Below are positions 34,496 to 46,480 of a stretch of 64,000 nucleotides of DNA, in pieces (positions within the stretch are counted from its first letter, which is position 1; every line of letters starts with the position of its first letter). Source of the DNA: Pseudomonadota bacterium (lineage in GTDB: Bacteria; Pseudomonadota; Gammaproteobacteria; Pseudomonadales; Pseudomonadaceae); assembly GCA_023431055.1 (NCBI GenBank), contig JAEYXX010000123.1:1-64000 (forward strand), written 5' to 3'. The position numbers and the translations under genes were made by a program. Below the pieces are notes generated by a model. The model saw only the letters and a program-made list of their open reading frames with translations. It was not told the DNA's origin and made no database searches.

Positions 34496-35194
34496 ATGCT
34501 TTTCGATTACAACGTGGTACTCGACAGCCTGCCGCTCTACTTCGGTGGTGTGCTGGTGACCCTCAAGCTGCTGATCATCGCGCTGGCCGTGGGGCTGCTG
34601 CTGGCCGTGCCGCTGGCGATCATGCGGGTATCCAGACAGAAGCTGATCAACTTCCCAGCGTGGCTCTACACCTATGTGATCCGTGGCACGCCGATGCTGG
34701 TGCAGCTGTACCTGCTGTACTACGGCCTGGCCCAGTTCGACGTCGTGCGCGAGAGCTTCATGTGGCCTTACCTGTCCAGCGCCACCTTCTGCGCCTGCCT
34801 GGCCTTCGCCATCAATACCAGCGCCTACACCGCGGAAATCCTGGCGGGCAGCCTCAAGGCCACGCCGCATGGCGAGATCGAGGCAGCCAAGGCCATGGGC
34901 ATGTCGCGCGGCAAACTGTATCGGCGCATCCTGCTGCCATCGGCGTTGCGCCGTGCGCTGCCGCAGTACAGCAACGAGGTGATCATGATGCTGCACACCA
35001 CCAGCCTGGCTTCGGTGGTGACCCTTATCGACATCACCGGTGCGGCCAAGACCGTCAGCTCGCAGTACTACCTGCCGTTCGAAGCCTACGTCACTGCCGG
35101 CCTGTTCTACCTGGCGCTGACCTTCATCCTGGTGCGCCTGTTCAAGCTTGCCGAGCGTCGCTGGCTGGCTTACCTGGCGCCGCGCAAGGCCTGA
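34496..35194 (+). CDS. aotM: Arginine/ornithine ABC permease AotM
   Basis: The 232-aa permease has the HisM-like start LFDYNVVLDSLPLYFGGVLVTLKL and an EAA loop (EILAGSLKATPHGEIEAAKAMG). It forms the channel with AotQ. ATG 34496 has GAGGGGAGTG upstream, favouring it over a GTG two codons earlier. In PAO1 an extra gene (aotO) separates aotM from aotP; here aotP follows directly, so that gene is missing. Confidence 0.93.
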   Translation: MLFDYNVVLDSLPLYFGGVLVTLKLLIIALAVGLLLAVPLAIMRVSRQKLINFPAWLYTYVIRGTPMLVQLYLLYYGLAQFDVVRESFMWPYLSSATFCACLAFAINTSAYTAEILAGSLKATPHGEIEAAKAMGMSRGKLYRRILLPSALRRALPQYSNEVIMMLHTTSLASVVTLIDITGAAKTVSSQYYLPFEAYVTAGLFYLALTFILVRLFKLAERRWLAYLAPRKA

Positions 35195-35222
35195 CGCCAT
35201 GACGATTGAAGAGAACCCGAAC

Positions 35223-35987
35223 ATGTACAAACTCGAAGTTCAGGACCTGCACAAGCGCTACGGCAGCCATGAGGTGATCAAGGGCGTGTCGATGGCGGCC
35301 AAGGCCGGCGACGTGATCAGCATTATCGGTTCCAGTGGCTCGGGCAAAAGTACCTTCCTGCGCTGCCTGAACCTGCTGGAACAGCCGCATGCCGGCAAGA
35401 TTCTGCTCAACAACGAAGAGCTGAAGCTGGTGCCGGCCAAGGACGGTTCGCTGCGCGCCGCCGATGCCAAACAGTTGCAGCGCATGCGCTCGCGCCTGGC
35501 CATGGTGTTCCAGCACTTCAATCTGTGGTCGCACATGAGCGCCCTGGAGAACGTGATGGAAGCGCCGGTGCACGTACTCGGCGTGAGCAAGGCCGAGGCC
35601 CGTGACAAGGCCGAGCACTACCTGGCCAAGGTCGGCGTGGCGCACCGTAAGGACGCCTATCCGGCGCACATGAGCGGTGGCGAGCAGCAGCGCGTGGCCA
35701 TTGCCCGTGCCCTGGCGATGGAGCCGGAAGTGATGCTGTTCGACGAGCCGACCTCCGCGCTCGACCCGGAACTGGTCGGTGAAGTGCTCAAGGTGATGCA
35801 GGACCTGGCCACTGAAGGCCGCACCATGGTGGTGGTGACCCACGAAATGGGTTTTGCCCGCGAGGTGTCGAACCAGTTGGTGTTCCTGCACAAGGGGCTG
35901 GTGGAAGAACGCGGCTGCCCCAAGGAAGTGCTGGCCAATCCGCAATCCGAGCGGCTGCAGCAGTTTCTTTCCGGCAGTCTCAAATAA
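35223..35987 (+). CDS. aotP: Arginine/ornithine ABC ATPase AotP
   Basis: The 254-aa ATPase has Walker A GSSGSGKST (about residue 38), the signature [14 protein letters not shown] and Walker B VMLFDEPTSALD. ATG 35223 opens MYKLEVQDLHKRYG, the usual start of this family, with GAAGAGAAC upstream; an ATG at 35199 adds eight residues. It energises AotQM. argR starts 55 bases downstream on the same strand. Confidence 0.93.
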   Translation: MYKLEVQDLHKRYGSHEVIKGVSMAAKAGDVISIIGSSGSGKSTFLRCLNLLEQPHAGKILLNNEELKLVPAKDGSLRAADAKQLQRMRSRLAMVFQHFNLWSHMSALENVMEAPVHVLGVSKAEARDKAEHYLAKVGVAHRKDAYPAHMSGGEQQRVAIARALAMEPEVMLFDEPTSALDPELVGEVLKVMQDLATEGRTMVVVTHEMGFAREVSNQLVFLHKGLVEERGCPKEVLANPQSERLQQFLSGSLK

Positions 35988-36042
35988 TAAGAAGCTAGAC
36001 TGCGCACTTAACTGGTGCGTTGAACCTACTGAATAGACGCTA

Positions 36043-37023
36043 ATGACCCCCCATCGAATCGGCTTTTTGTACTGGCCCGGCACCAAGGCTCTGACGTTGT
36101 CTCTGGCGGAGGAAGCGCTGCGTGTCGCTCAGCGCGTACACCCGGAAGTGGTGTACGAACTGGTGTTTCTTCAGGCCGAACCGCTGGCTGCCGGTGACTG
36201 GCGTCTGCCGGGCGAGCCCTGGGCCGGGCATCTGGAAGGGCTGGACAAGCTGTTCCTGCTGGCCGATGCACCGCCAGCGCAGGTTGCGGCGGGGCTGGCG
36301 GCTGCGCTCAAGCAGCAGGTGCGCAGCGGCTGCGTGATCGGTGGGCTGTCAGCCGGGGTCTATCCGCTGGCTCAGCTCGGTCTGCTCGATGGTTACCGCG
36401 CGGCGGTGCACTGGCGCTGGCAGGACGATTTCGCCGAGCGCTTCCCCAAGGTCATCGCCACCAGCCATCTGTTCGACTGGGATCGTGATCGCCTGACCGC
36501 CTGCGGCGGCATGGCCGTGCTCGATCTGCTGCTGGCCGTGCTGGCGCGCGATCACGGCGCCGAACTGGCCGGTGCGGTGAGTGAGGAGTTGGTGGTCGAG
36601 CGTATTCGCGAAGGCGGGGAGCGCCAGCGCATTCCGCTGCAGAACCGCCTCGGCTCCAGCCACCCGAAACTGACCCAGGCGGTGTTGCTGATGGAGGCCA
36701 ATATCGAGGAGCCGCTGACCACCGACGAGATCGCCCAGCACGTGTGCGTGTCGCGTCGGCAGCTGGAGCGCATCTTCAAGCAGTACCTCAATCGTGTGCC
36801 CAGCCAGTATTACCTGGAGCTGCGTCTGAACAAGGCGCGCCAGCTGCTGATGCAGACCAGCAAGTCGATCATCCAGATCGGCCTGTCCTGCGGCTTCTCC
36901 TCGGGGCCGCATTTCTCCAGCGCCTACCGCAATTTCTTCGGTGCCACGCCGCGCGATGATCGCAACCAGCGGCGCAGCAACAGCCCCTTCGAGCTGACCT
37001 CGACGCCGGTCGAGCGCGGCTGA
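36043..37023 (+). CDS. argR: ArgR, AraC/XylS-family arginine regulator
   Basis: The 326-aa protein has an N-terminal GATase1/DJ-1-like domain (residues about 5-185) and a C-terminal AraC-type double helix-turn-helix (ITTDEIAQHVCVSRRQLERIF region through SIIQIGLSCGFSSGPHFSSAYR). Unlike the E. coli repressor of the same name, Pseudomonas ArgR activates arginine catabolism and represses synthesis. TGTCGC-N8-AA sites upstream of aotJ and aruC are its likely targets. It is placed at the end of the aot unit, so it is probably autoregulated. Confidence 0.93.
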   Translation: MTPHRIGFLYWPGTKALTLSLAEEALRVAQRVHPEVVYELVFLQAEPLAAGDWRLPGEPWAGHLEGLDKLFLLADAPPAQVAAGLAAALKQQVRSGCVIGGLSAGVYPLAQLGLLDGYRAAVHWRWQDDFAERFPKVIATSHLFDWDRDRLTACGGMAVLDLLLAVLARDHGAELAGAVSEELVVERIREGGERQRIPLQNRLGSSHPKLTQAVLLMEANIEEPLTTDEIAQHVCVSRRQLERIFKQYLNRVPSQYYLELRLNKARQLLMQTSKSIIQIGLSCGFSSGPHFSSAYRNFFGATPRDDRNQRRSNSPFELTSTPVERG

Positions 37024-37045
37024 TCCAGCTCGCTTCCATGCTGCA

Positions 37046-37103
37046 GTAGCCCGGATGAAATCCGGGGCGGTCAGGTGCCGGCCCCGGATTTCATCCGGGC
37101 TAC
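37046..37103. repeat. Long inverted repeat after argR
   Basis: GTAGCCCGGATGAAATCCGG and its complement CCGGATTTCATCCGGGCTAC pair across about 18 bases. This repeat family is common in Pseudomonas intergenic DNA. It could also act as the argR transcript terminator, though no T-run follows. Confidence 0.85.
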
Positions 37104-37207
37104 GCAATCACGGGTTTCGATACCGGTTGGTCAGCCTGCGGAGATTTTTTCCCGCGGCGTGCTCCAGGTGATGATCTGCGATTAAACTGCGCCTTTCCGA
37201 CGCTTTC

Positions 37208-37274
37208 TGTCGCTTCGACGAAAACCCGTGGAAAACCCGGGGTGGCGCTGTAAGAAGTTGTCGCATGGCGACAA
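37208..37274 (+). promoter_or_regulatory. ArgR operators upstream of aruC
   Basis: Two TGTCGC-N8-AA elements are visible, at 37208-37223 and 37259-37274. The second lies in CTGTAAGAAGTTGTCGCAT (37248-37266), which matches the aotJ operator except for two bases. Together they indicate arginine-dependent activation of the aru operon by ArgR. Confidence 0.7.
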
Positions 37275-37286
37275 TGCCAGCCCTGA

Positions 37287-38594
<1,308 letters not shown>

Positions 38595-38611
38595 GTCCCT
38601 GCTGACTTATT

Positions 38612-38707
38612 GTGGGAGGGGGCTTTAGCCGCGACGATCGTCGCTGAGACTGCATGGATGCAGGCGATGGAGCGAAGCAGGATGCCCGAGCCGAAAGCGC
38701 CTCCCAC
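38612..38707. repeat. REP doublet inside the aru operon (aruC-aruF)
   Basis: GTGGGAGGGGGCTTTAGCCG and the facing CCGAAAGCGCCTCCCAC arm flank about 60 bases. The element fills most of the 165-bp aruC-aruF gap, which is tight in other pseudomonads. Confidence 0.75.
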
Positions 38708-38759
38708 GGCTGTTTGCCCGACCCGGGCTATGAATACCCTGTTTAGAAGGAGTGACCCC

Positions 38760-39776
38760 ATGCTGGTGATGCGCCCCGCGCAAATGGCAGACCTGGCTCA
38801 TGTGCAGCGTCTGGCTGCAGACAGCCCGGTCGGCGTCACTTCGCTACCCGATGATGCGGGACGCCTGGGCGACAAGATCGTCGCATCGGAGTCGTCCTTC
38901 TCCGCCGAGGTCAGCTTCAACGGCGAGGAAACCTACTTCTTCGTCCTCGAGGACACGGCCAGCGGGCGATTGGTCGGCTGCTCCGGCATCGTCGCGTCCG
39001 CCGGTTATTCCGAGCCGTTCTACAGCTTTCGCAACGAAACCTTCGTGCATCATTCGCGCGAGTTGAAGATCCACAACAAGATTCACGTGCTGTCGCTGTG
39101 TCACGACCTCACCGGCAACAGCCTGCTCACCAGCTTCTATGTCGAGCGACCGCTGGTATCGACCGTGTTCGCCGAGCTCAATTCTCGCGGTCGCCTGCTG
39201 TTCATGGCCAGTCACCCTGAGCGTTTCGCCGACGCCGTGGTGGTGGAAATCGTCGGCCATAGCGACGAGAACGGTGATTCGCCGTTCTGGGATGCGGTAG
39301 GGCGCAACTTCTTCGACATGAACTACGCCGAGGCCGAGCGTCTGTGCGGCCTCAAGAGCCGCACCTTCCTTGCCGAGCTGATGCCGCATTACCCGATCTA
39401 CGTGCCGCTCCTCTCGGATGAGGCGCAGGAGGCCATGGGCCAGGTACATCCGCGTGCGCAGATCACCTTCGACATCCTCATGCGCGAAGGCTTCGAGACC
39501 GATCACTACATCGACATCTTCGACGGTGGCCCGACCCTGCATGCGCGCACTTCGGGGATCCGCAGCATCGCGCAGAGTCGCCTGGTGCCGGTAAGGATCG
39601 GCGAGGCCGAAGCCGGTGGTCGTCAGTATCTGGTCAGCAACGGCCAACTGCAGGATTTCCGCGCCATCGTCGCCGATCTCGACTGGGTGCCGGGCAGGCC
39701 CGTGACCCTCAGCGTCGAGGCTGCCGAAGTGCTCGGCGTCGGCGAGGGCGGCAGTGTTCGCCTGGTGGCGGTTTGA
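38760..39776 (+). CDS. aruF: Arginine N-succinyltransferase subunit AruF
   Basis: The 338-aa AstA-family protein starts MLVMRPAQMADLAHVQRLA and has the SGIVASAGYSEPFYSFRNE and FLAELMPHYPIYVPLLSDEAQ segments. With AruG it transfers succinate from succinyl-CoA to arginine, the first AST step. ATG 38760 has AAGGAGTGACCCC upstream; the frame is open earlier but only through REP DNA. AruF and AruG are paralogues of equal length. Confidence 0.93.
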   Translation: MLVMRPAQMADLAHVQRLAADSPVGVTSLPDDAGRLGDKIVASESSFSAEVSFNGEETYFFVLEDTASGRLVGCSGIVASAGYSEPFYSFRNETFVHHSRELKIHNKIHVLSLCHDLTGNSLLTSFYVERPLVSTVFAELNSRGRLLFMASHPERFADAVVVEIVGHSDENGDSPFWDAVGRNFFDMNYAEAERLCGLKSRTFLAELMPHYPIYVPLLSDEAQEAMGQVHPRAQITFDILMREGFETDHYIDIFDGGPTLHARTSGIRSIAQSRLVPVRIGEAEAGGRQYLVSNGQLQDFRAIVADLDWVPGRPVTLSVEAAEVLGVGEGGSVRLVAV

Positions 39777-39780
39777 ACAA

Positions 39781-39862
39781 TAGGGCTGCAGGCTGCAAGT
39801 GGCAGGCTGCAGGCAGAGTATCAAGGCTTTTGCCTGAGGCCTGGCGCCTGCAGCCTGAAGCC
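39781..39862. repeat. Inverted-repeat element between aruF and aruG
   Basis: GGCTGCAGGCTGCAAG, a second GGCAGGCTGCAGGC and the facing GGCGCCTGCAGCCTG make up an element of a different type from the other REPs. It fills the 100-bp aruF-aruG gap up to the aruG ribosome-binding site. Confidence 0.6.
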
Positions 39863-39876
39863 GAACCGGAGGTTGT

Positions 39877-40893
39877 ATGATCGTTCGTCCCGTGCGCAGC
39901 GCCGATTTGCCGGCGCTGATCGACCTGGCTCGCAGCACCGGCGCCGGCCTGACCACGCTGCCGGCCAACGAGGAGCGCCTGGCGCAGCGGGTCGGCTGGG
40001 CGGAGAAGGCCTTTCGCGGCGAGGCTGAGCGTGCCGATGCCGACTACCTGTTCGTCCTCGAAGACGACGCCGGCAAGGTGGTGGGGATTTCCGCGGTGGC
40101 GGGCGCTGTCGGCCTGCGTGAGCCCTGGTACAACTACCGGGTCGGTTTGACCGTCACCGCCTCGCAGGAGCTGGAGATCCATCGGCAGATTCCGACCCTG
40201 TTCATGGCCAATGACCTGACCGGCAACAGCGAGCTGTGCTCGCTGTTCCTGCATGCCGATCACCGCAGCGGTCTCAACGGCCGCCTGCTGTCCAAGGCGC
40301 GCTTTCTGTTCATCGCCGAGTTTCGTGAGCTGTTCGGCGACAAGGTCATCGCCGAGATGCGCGGCATGTCCGATGAAAGCGGCCGTTCGCCGTTCTGGGA
40401 AAGCCTCGGCCGGCACTTCTTCAAGATGGAGTTCTCTCAGGCCGACTATCTCACCGGGGTTGGCAACAAGGCCTTCATCGCCGAGCTGATGCCCAAGTTC
40501 CCGCTCTACACCTGCTTCCTCTCCGAGGATGCGCGTGCGGTGATCGGGCGCGTGCATCCGGACACAGAGCCCGCATTGGCCATGCTCAAGGCCGAGGGTT
40601 TCAGCTATCAGGGTTATGTCGACATCTTCGATGCGGGGCCGGCGATCGAGGCTGAGACCGCGAAGATCCGTGCGGTACGTGACAGCCAGCAACTGGTGCT
40701 GGCCGTCGGCACGCCAGGTGACGATGCCGTGCCCTATCTGGTGCATAACCGCAAATGCTACGACTGCCGCATCACTGCGGCGCCGGCGCGGGTAGCGGCC
40801 GGTACGCTGGTGGTCGCGCCGCAGACAGCCAAGCGCCTGCGTTTGTCCGCAGGTGACCTGGTGCGGGCCGTACCGTTGGCGCTCGGCCACTGA
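39877..40893 (+). CDS. aruG: Arginine N-succinyltransferase subunit AruG
   Basis: The 338-aa AstA-family protein starts MIVRPVRSADLPALIDLARSTG, with AGLTTLP shared by the family. It forms a hetero-oligomer with AruF. ATG 39877 follows GGAGGTTGT. Confidence 0.93.
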   Translation: MIVRPVRSADLPALIDLARSTGAGLTTLPANEERLAQRVGWAEKAFRGEAERADADYLFVLEDDAGKVVGISAVAGAVGLREPWYNYRVGLTVTASQELEIHRQIPTLFMANDLTGNSELCSLFLHADHRSGLNGRLLSKARFLFIAEFRELFGDKVIAEMRGMSDESGRSPFWESLGRHFFKMEFSQADYLTGVGNKAFIAELMPKFPLYTCFLSEDARAVIGRVHPDTEPALAMLKAEGFSYQGYVDIFDAGPAIEAETAKIRAVRDSQQLVLAVGTPGDDAVPYLVHNRKCYDCRITAAPARVAAGTLVVAPQTAKRLRLSAGDLVRAVPLALGH

Positions 40894-40905
40894 GAGATTG
40901 TGTAG

Positions 40906-42413
<1,508 letters not shown>

Positions 42414-42414
<1 letters not shown>

Positions 42415-43760
42415 TGACCGCCTATGAGATGAACTTTGACGGCCTGGTCGGGCCGACTCACAACTACGGTGGGTTGTCTTACGGCAACGTTGCCTCGCAG
42501 AGCAACAGCCAGGTCGTGTCTAGCCCCCGGGAAGCCGCCAAGCAGGGCCTGGCGAAGATGAAGGCGCTGATGGACATGGGCTTCAAGCAGGGCGTGCTGG
42601 CCCCGCAGGAACGCCCGGATGTCGCTGCGTTGCGTCGCCTGGGCTTTACCGGCAGCGATGCCGAGGTGATCCAGCGTGCAGCGCGCGAAGCCATGCCGCT
42701 GCTGGTGGCGAGTTGTTCGGCGTCGAGCATGTGGACGGCCAATTCCTGCACCGTCAGCCCCAGTGCCGATACTGCAGATGGGCGCGTGCACTTCACCGCC
42801 GCCAACCTCAACTGCAAATTCCACCGTAGCATCGAGCACCCGACCACCAGTCGCGTATTGCAGGCGATGTTCGCCAACCAGGCGCACTTCGCCCATCACC
42901 CGGCGCTGCCGGCGGTGGCGCAGTTCGGTGACGAGGGTGCGGCCAATCACACGCGCTTCTGCAAGGGCTATGGCGATGCCGGTGTGGAGTTCTTCGTCTA
43001 TGGACGCAGCGCCTTCGACACCCGTTATCCGGCGCCGGCGCGCTATCCGGCGCGGCAGACCCTGGAGGCCAGTCAGGCAGTGGCGCGCCTGCACGGGCTG
43101 AGCGAGGCTGGAGTGGTCTATGCCCAACAGAATCCGGCAGTGATCGATCAGGGTGTGTTCCACAACGACGTGATCGCCGTGGGCAACGGCGAGGTGCTGT
43201 TCTATCACCAGGACGCCTTCCTCGATACCGACAAGGTGCTGGCCGAGCTGGGCGACAAGCTGGCGCGGCGTGGCGGCAACTTCCAGGCGGTGTGCGTGCC
43301 GGGCTCGGCCGTCAGCGTGCAGGACGCGGTGCGCTCCTACCTGTTCAACAGCCAACTGTTGACGCGCGCCGATGGCAGCATGCTGCTGGTGGTGCCGGAG
43401 GAGTGCCGCAACAATGCCAGCGTCTGGCGCTATCTGCAGCAACTGATCGCCGGTAATGGGCCTATTCGCGAGGTGCGCGTGTTCGACCTCAAGCAGAGCA
43501 TGCAGAACGGCGGTGGTCCGGCCTGTCTGCGCCTGCGTGTGGCGCTCAACGAGCATGAGCTGGCGGCGGTCAATCCGGGCGTGGTGATGAGCGATGCGTT
43601 GCACGACACCCTGGTGACCTGGGTCGACAAGCACTATCGCGACCGCCTGAGCGAAGCCGATCTGGCCGACCCGCAATTGCTGACCGAATGCCGCACGGCA
43701 TTGGATGAACTGACGCAGATCCTTAAACTGGGCTCGGTCTATCCTTTCCAACTGAACTGA
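42414..43760 (+). CDS. aruB: Succinylarginine dihydrolase AruB
   Basis: The 448-aa protein starts [20 protein letters not shown], the AstB signature. The catalytic Cys lies near the C-terminus ([11 protein letters not shown]) and the active-site His in [12 protein letters not shown]. It converts succinylarginine to succinylornithine, ammonia and CO2. It overlaps the aruD stop (TGATG). Confidence 0.94.
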
Positions 43761-43764
43761 CCCA

Positions 43765-43793
43765 CAGGGCGGATGTCGCTTGTTACATCCGCC
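43765..43793 (+). repeat. Hairpin after aruB
   Basis: GGCGGATGT and ACATCCGCC pair across an 8-base loop in the 56-bp gap between aruB and the next gene. No T-run follows, so a pause or stability element is more likely than a full terminator. Confidence 0.65.
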
Positions 43794-43816
43794 TTATCCA
43801 ACTCCCCGGAGATTTT

Positions 43817-44095
43817 ATGAGCGACGCGCTGCAACTGATTCTTGAAGATAACGACGGCACCCAACTGGAAACCTCCTGCAGCCGTTTCGCCGTGGTGTGG
43901 CAGGGCAAGGAGCTGTGGGTCCAGGCCGTTGGCGATCAGTTGCTGATCGGTGTCGACGTGGAGGAGGGCGATACCGAGTACGCCAATCTGCTGCTGCGTC
44001 CGCAGGCTACCAATCTGGTCAGCCTGCAGCTGGAGATGGAGCCGGCGCTGGCCGATGAGGACGATCACGTTCATGGCCCGGACTGCAATCACTGA
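43817..44095 (+). CDS. Small protein with His/Cys metal-binding tail (PA0900-like)
   Basis: The 92-aa protein is acidic, with an all-beta-looking body and a C-terminal tail EDDHVHGPDCNH rich in His, Asp and Cys, suggestive of metal binding. A small gene at the same place between aruB and aruE in PAO1 (PA0900) is the likely orthologue. ATG 43817 has CCGGAGATTTT upstream. I do not know its function; conservation within the aru operon suggests a link to arginine catabolism or to loading metal into AruE. Confidence 0.75.
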   Translation: MSDALQLILEDNDGTQLETSCSRFAVVWQGKELWVQAVGDQLLIGVDVEEGDTEYANLLLRPQATNLVSLQLEMEPALADEDDHVHGPDCNH

Positions 44096-44106
44096 TTGAA
44101 GCTTGC

Positions 44107-44159
44107 AGGGTGGGCCGTTGTTGGTGGGCTGAAGTGCAGCGCCGCCCGGCCCACCCTAC
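44107..44159. repeat. REP element upstream of aruE
   Basis: AGGGTGGGCC and the facing GGCCCACCCT pair around a loop containing TGGTGGGCTGAAG. It is the same family as the doublet between gspI and gspJ. Confidence 0.75.
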
Positions 44160-44186
44160 GAACATGCTGCGAACCAAGGAGTGCCC

Positions 44187-45200
44187 ATGCTTGCCCTCGG
44201 CAAACTGCTTGAACTGACCCTGGCCGGCCATGAGCCGTCGGCGAAGATTCAACTGACGCCCGATGGCACGCGTCTGCGCTGGCTGGATGAAGGCGCGCTG
44301 GAGGTGACCCCGCCAGCCGCGCGCGATAATGGCCTCGACTTACTGCTGTCGGCCGGCGTCCATGGCAACGAAACCGCTCCCATCGAACTGCTCGACCGCC
44401 TGTTGCGTGGCATTGCGCGCAACGAGCTGCATCCGGCTGCACGCATTCTCTTTCTGTTCGGCAACCCCGAGGCCATGCGCCGCGGCGAGCGCTATGTCGA
44501 GCAGGACCTTAACCGCCTGTTCAGCGGTCGTCACGAGCAATCCAGTGGCTTCGAGGCCATCAGGGCCTGCGATCTGGAGCATCTGGCGGTCAACTTCTTC
44601 GGCAAGGACACCGGCCGCACGCGCCTGCATTACGACCTGCATACCGCCATTCGTGCCTCGAAGATCGAGCAGTTCGCCCTCTATCCATGGCAGGAGGGCC
44701 GCGCGCATTCCCGCCGCGAGCTGCAGCGCCTGCGCGCTGCCGGTATCGAGGCGGTGCTGCTGCAGAACAAGGCCTCGACCACCTTCAGTGCCTACACCTA
44801 CGCGCAGCTTGGTGCCGAAGCCTTCACCCTGGAGTTGGGCAAGGCCCGTGCCTTCGGGCAAAACGAACTGGTCAATCTCGATCTATTGGAGAACGCGCTG
44901 CATGCGCTGATCGAAGGGCGCGAGGTGATCAGTGGCGAGCCCACGCTCGATGGCATGCAGCTGTTTGCGGTCTCGCGTGAAGTCATCAAGCACAGCGACA
45001 GCTTCCAGCTGAACGTGCCGGCGGATATCGAGAACTTCACCGAGCTGGAGCCTGGCTACCTGCTGGCGGAGGATATCGCCGATACCCGCTGGATCGTGGA
45101 GGAGCAGGATGCGCGCATCATCTTCCCAAATCCCAAGGTCAAGAACGGTCTGCGTGCCGCGATCCTGATCGTCCCCGACGACGGTACCGGTTTGCTGTAA
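44187..45200 (+). CDS. aruE: Succinylglutamate desuccinylase AruE
   Basis: The 337-aa zinc hydrolase of the AstE/aspartoacylase family has the metal motif GVHGNETAP (His, Glu) around residue 60 and the second His in [11 protein letters not shown]. It releases succinate and glutamate, the last AST step. ATG 44187 follows AAGGAGTG; a GTG at 44181 is less likely. It is the end of the aru operon as far as I can tell. Confidence 0.92.
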   Translation: MLALGKLLELTLAGHEPSAKIQLTPDGTRLRWLDEGALEVTPPAARDNGLDLLLSAGVHGNETAPIELLDRLLRGIARNELHPAARILFLFGNPEAMRRGERYVEQDLNRLFSGRHEQSSGFEAIRACDLEHLAVNFFGKDTGRTRLHYDLHTAIRASKIEQFALYPWQEGRAHSRRELQRLRAAGIEAVLLQNKASTTFSAYTYAQLGAEAFTLELGKARAFGQNELVNLDLLENALHALIEGREVISGEPTLDGMQLFAVSREVIKHSDSFQLNVPADIENFTELEPGYLLAEDIADTRWIVEEQDARIIFPNPKVKNGLRAAILIVPDDGTGLL

Positions 45201-45207
45201 TGCTGCT

Positions 45208-45267
45208 GTGGGAGGGGCTTTAGCCGCGACGCTGCGGTCTCCTGATCGCCGCTGAAGCGCCTCCCAC
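45208..45267. repeat. REP doublet after aruE
   Basis: GTGGGAGGGGCTTTAGCCGCGA and the facing CGCCGCTGAAGCGCCTCCCAC form a REP doublet in the 150-bp gap between aruE and the threonine aldolase gene. Confidence 0.8.
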
Positions 45268-45350
45268 GGTTTTTGCCCTCAACTGTATCTGTCACCCTTC
45301 GGGCGACCTCTTTAGCATGGGCCTTCCGCCAATTGCCGGGAAAGCCTGTC

Positions 45351-46355
45351 ATGCCCCTGATCGACCTGCGTAGCGATACCGTCACCCAACCCACCGCCGC
45401 CATGCGTGAAGCCATGATGGCTGCCGAGCTGGGCGATGACGTGTATGGCGAAGACCCCACGGTAAACCGTCTGGAGGCCTGGCTGGCCAACGAGCTGGGC
45501 TTCGCGGCGGGGCTGTTCGTGCCCACCGGCACCATGAGCAACCTGCTCGGCCTGATGGCCCATTGCGAACGCGGTGATGAGTACATCGTCGGCCAGCAGG
45601 CGCATACCTATAAATACGAAGGCGGCGGAGCCGCGGTGCTCGGCTCCATTCAGCCGCAGCCGATCGACGGCGAGGCCGATGGTTCGCTGGACCTTGCCAA
45701 GGTCGAGGCGGCGATCAAGCAGGACGACTTCCACTTCGCCCGTACTCGCCTGCTGGCGCTGGAAAACACCATGCAGGGCAAGGTGCTGCCGCTCGATTAT
45801 CTGGCCGCCGCGCGTGAGTTGACGCAGCGCCGTGGTCTGAGCCTGCATCTGGATGGCGCACGTTTGTACAACGCAGCGGTCAAGCTCGGGGTGCCGGCGC
45901 GTGAGATCACCCAGTATTTCGACTCGGTGTCGGTGTGCCTGTCCAAGGGGCTCGGTGCGCCGGTCGGTTCGGTGCTGTGCGGCAGCGCGGCGCTGATCGG
46001 CAAGGCGCGTCGTCTGCGCAAGATGGTCGGCGGCGGTATGCGCCAGGCCGGCGTGCTGGCGGCGGCGGGGCTGTATGCGTTGCAGCATCAGGTCGAGCGC
46101 CTGGCCGAGGATCACGCCAAGGCCGCGCATCTGGGCGAGGCGCTGGCCGGACTGGGCCACCGCGTCGAGCCGGTGCAGACCAATATGGTTTATGTGCAGC
46201 TCGGCGAGCGTGCCGGGCAGATCAAGGCCTTCATGGCCGAACGCGGCATCGTCGTCAGTGCGGCGCCGCGCCTGCGTCTGGTCACTCATCTGGACGTCAG
46301 CGCCGAGCAAATCGAGCAGGTGATCGAGGCCTTTGCCGCTTTTCGCTCGCTTTGA
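45351..46355 (+). CDS. ltaE: Low-specificity L-threonine aldolase
   Basis: The 334-aa PLP enzyme starts [20 protein letters not shown], the typical threonine aldolase N-terminus, and has the PLP Lys in [16 protein letters not shown]. It cleaves threonine or allo-threonine to glycine and acetaldehyde. ATG 45351 has GGGAAAG upstream; the open frame extends earlier through non-coding DNA. A gene at this position is also present in PAO1 between aruE and alaS. Confidence 0.88.
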   Translation: MPLIDLRSDTVTQPTAAMREAMMAAELGDDVYGEDPTVNRLEAWLANELGFAAGLFVPTGTMSNLLGLMAHCERGDEYIVGQQAHTYKYEGGGAAVLGSIQPQPIDGEADGSLDLAKVEAAIKQDDFHFARTRLLALENTMQGKVLPLDYLAAARELTQRRGLSLHLDGARLYNAAVKLGVPAREITQYFDSVSVCLSKGLGAPVGSVLCGSAALIGKARRLRKMVGGGMRQAGVLAAAGLYALQHQVERLAEDHAKAAHLGEALAGLGHRVEPVQTNMVYVQLGERAGQIKAFMAERGIVVSAAPRLRLVTHLDVSAEQIEQVIEAFAAFRSL

Positions 46356-46423
46356 GTCGCAACCGCAGCGCCCGATAGGCGCCTGCTATCAACAAAGGCA
46401 CTAGCCGCGCGCGGTAGGCCCGA

Positions 46424-46429
46424 TATAAT
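46424..46429 (+). promoter_or_regulatory. Probable alaS -10 element
   Basis: TATAAT lies 52 bases upstream of the alaS start codon. The -35 region is poorly matched, so only the -10 box is reported. Confidence 0.5.
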
Positions 46430-46480
46430 GCGGCCCTTTGCCGGCTTTTGCCGTGGCCGCCTGTTTCCTTGGAAGACCCT

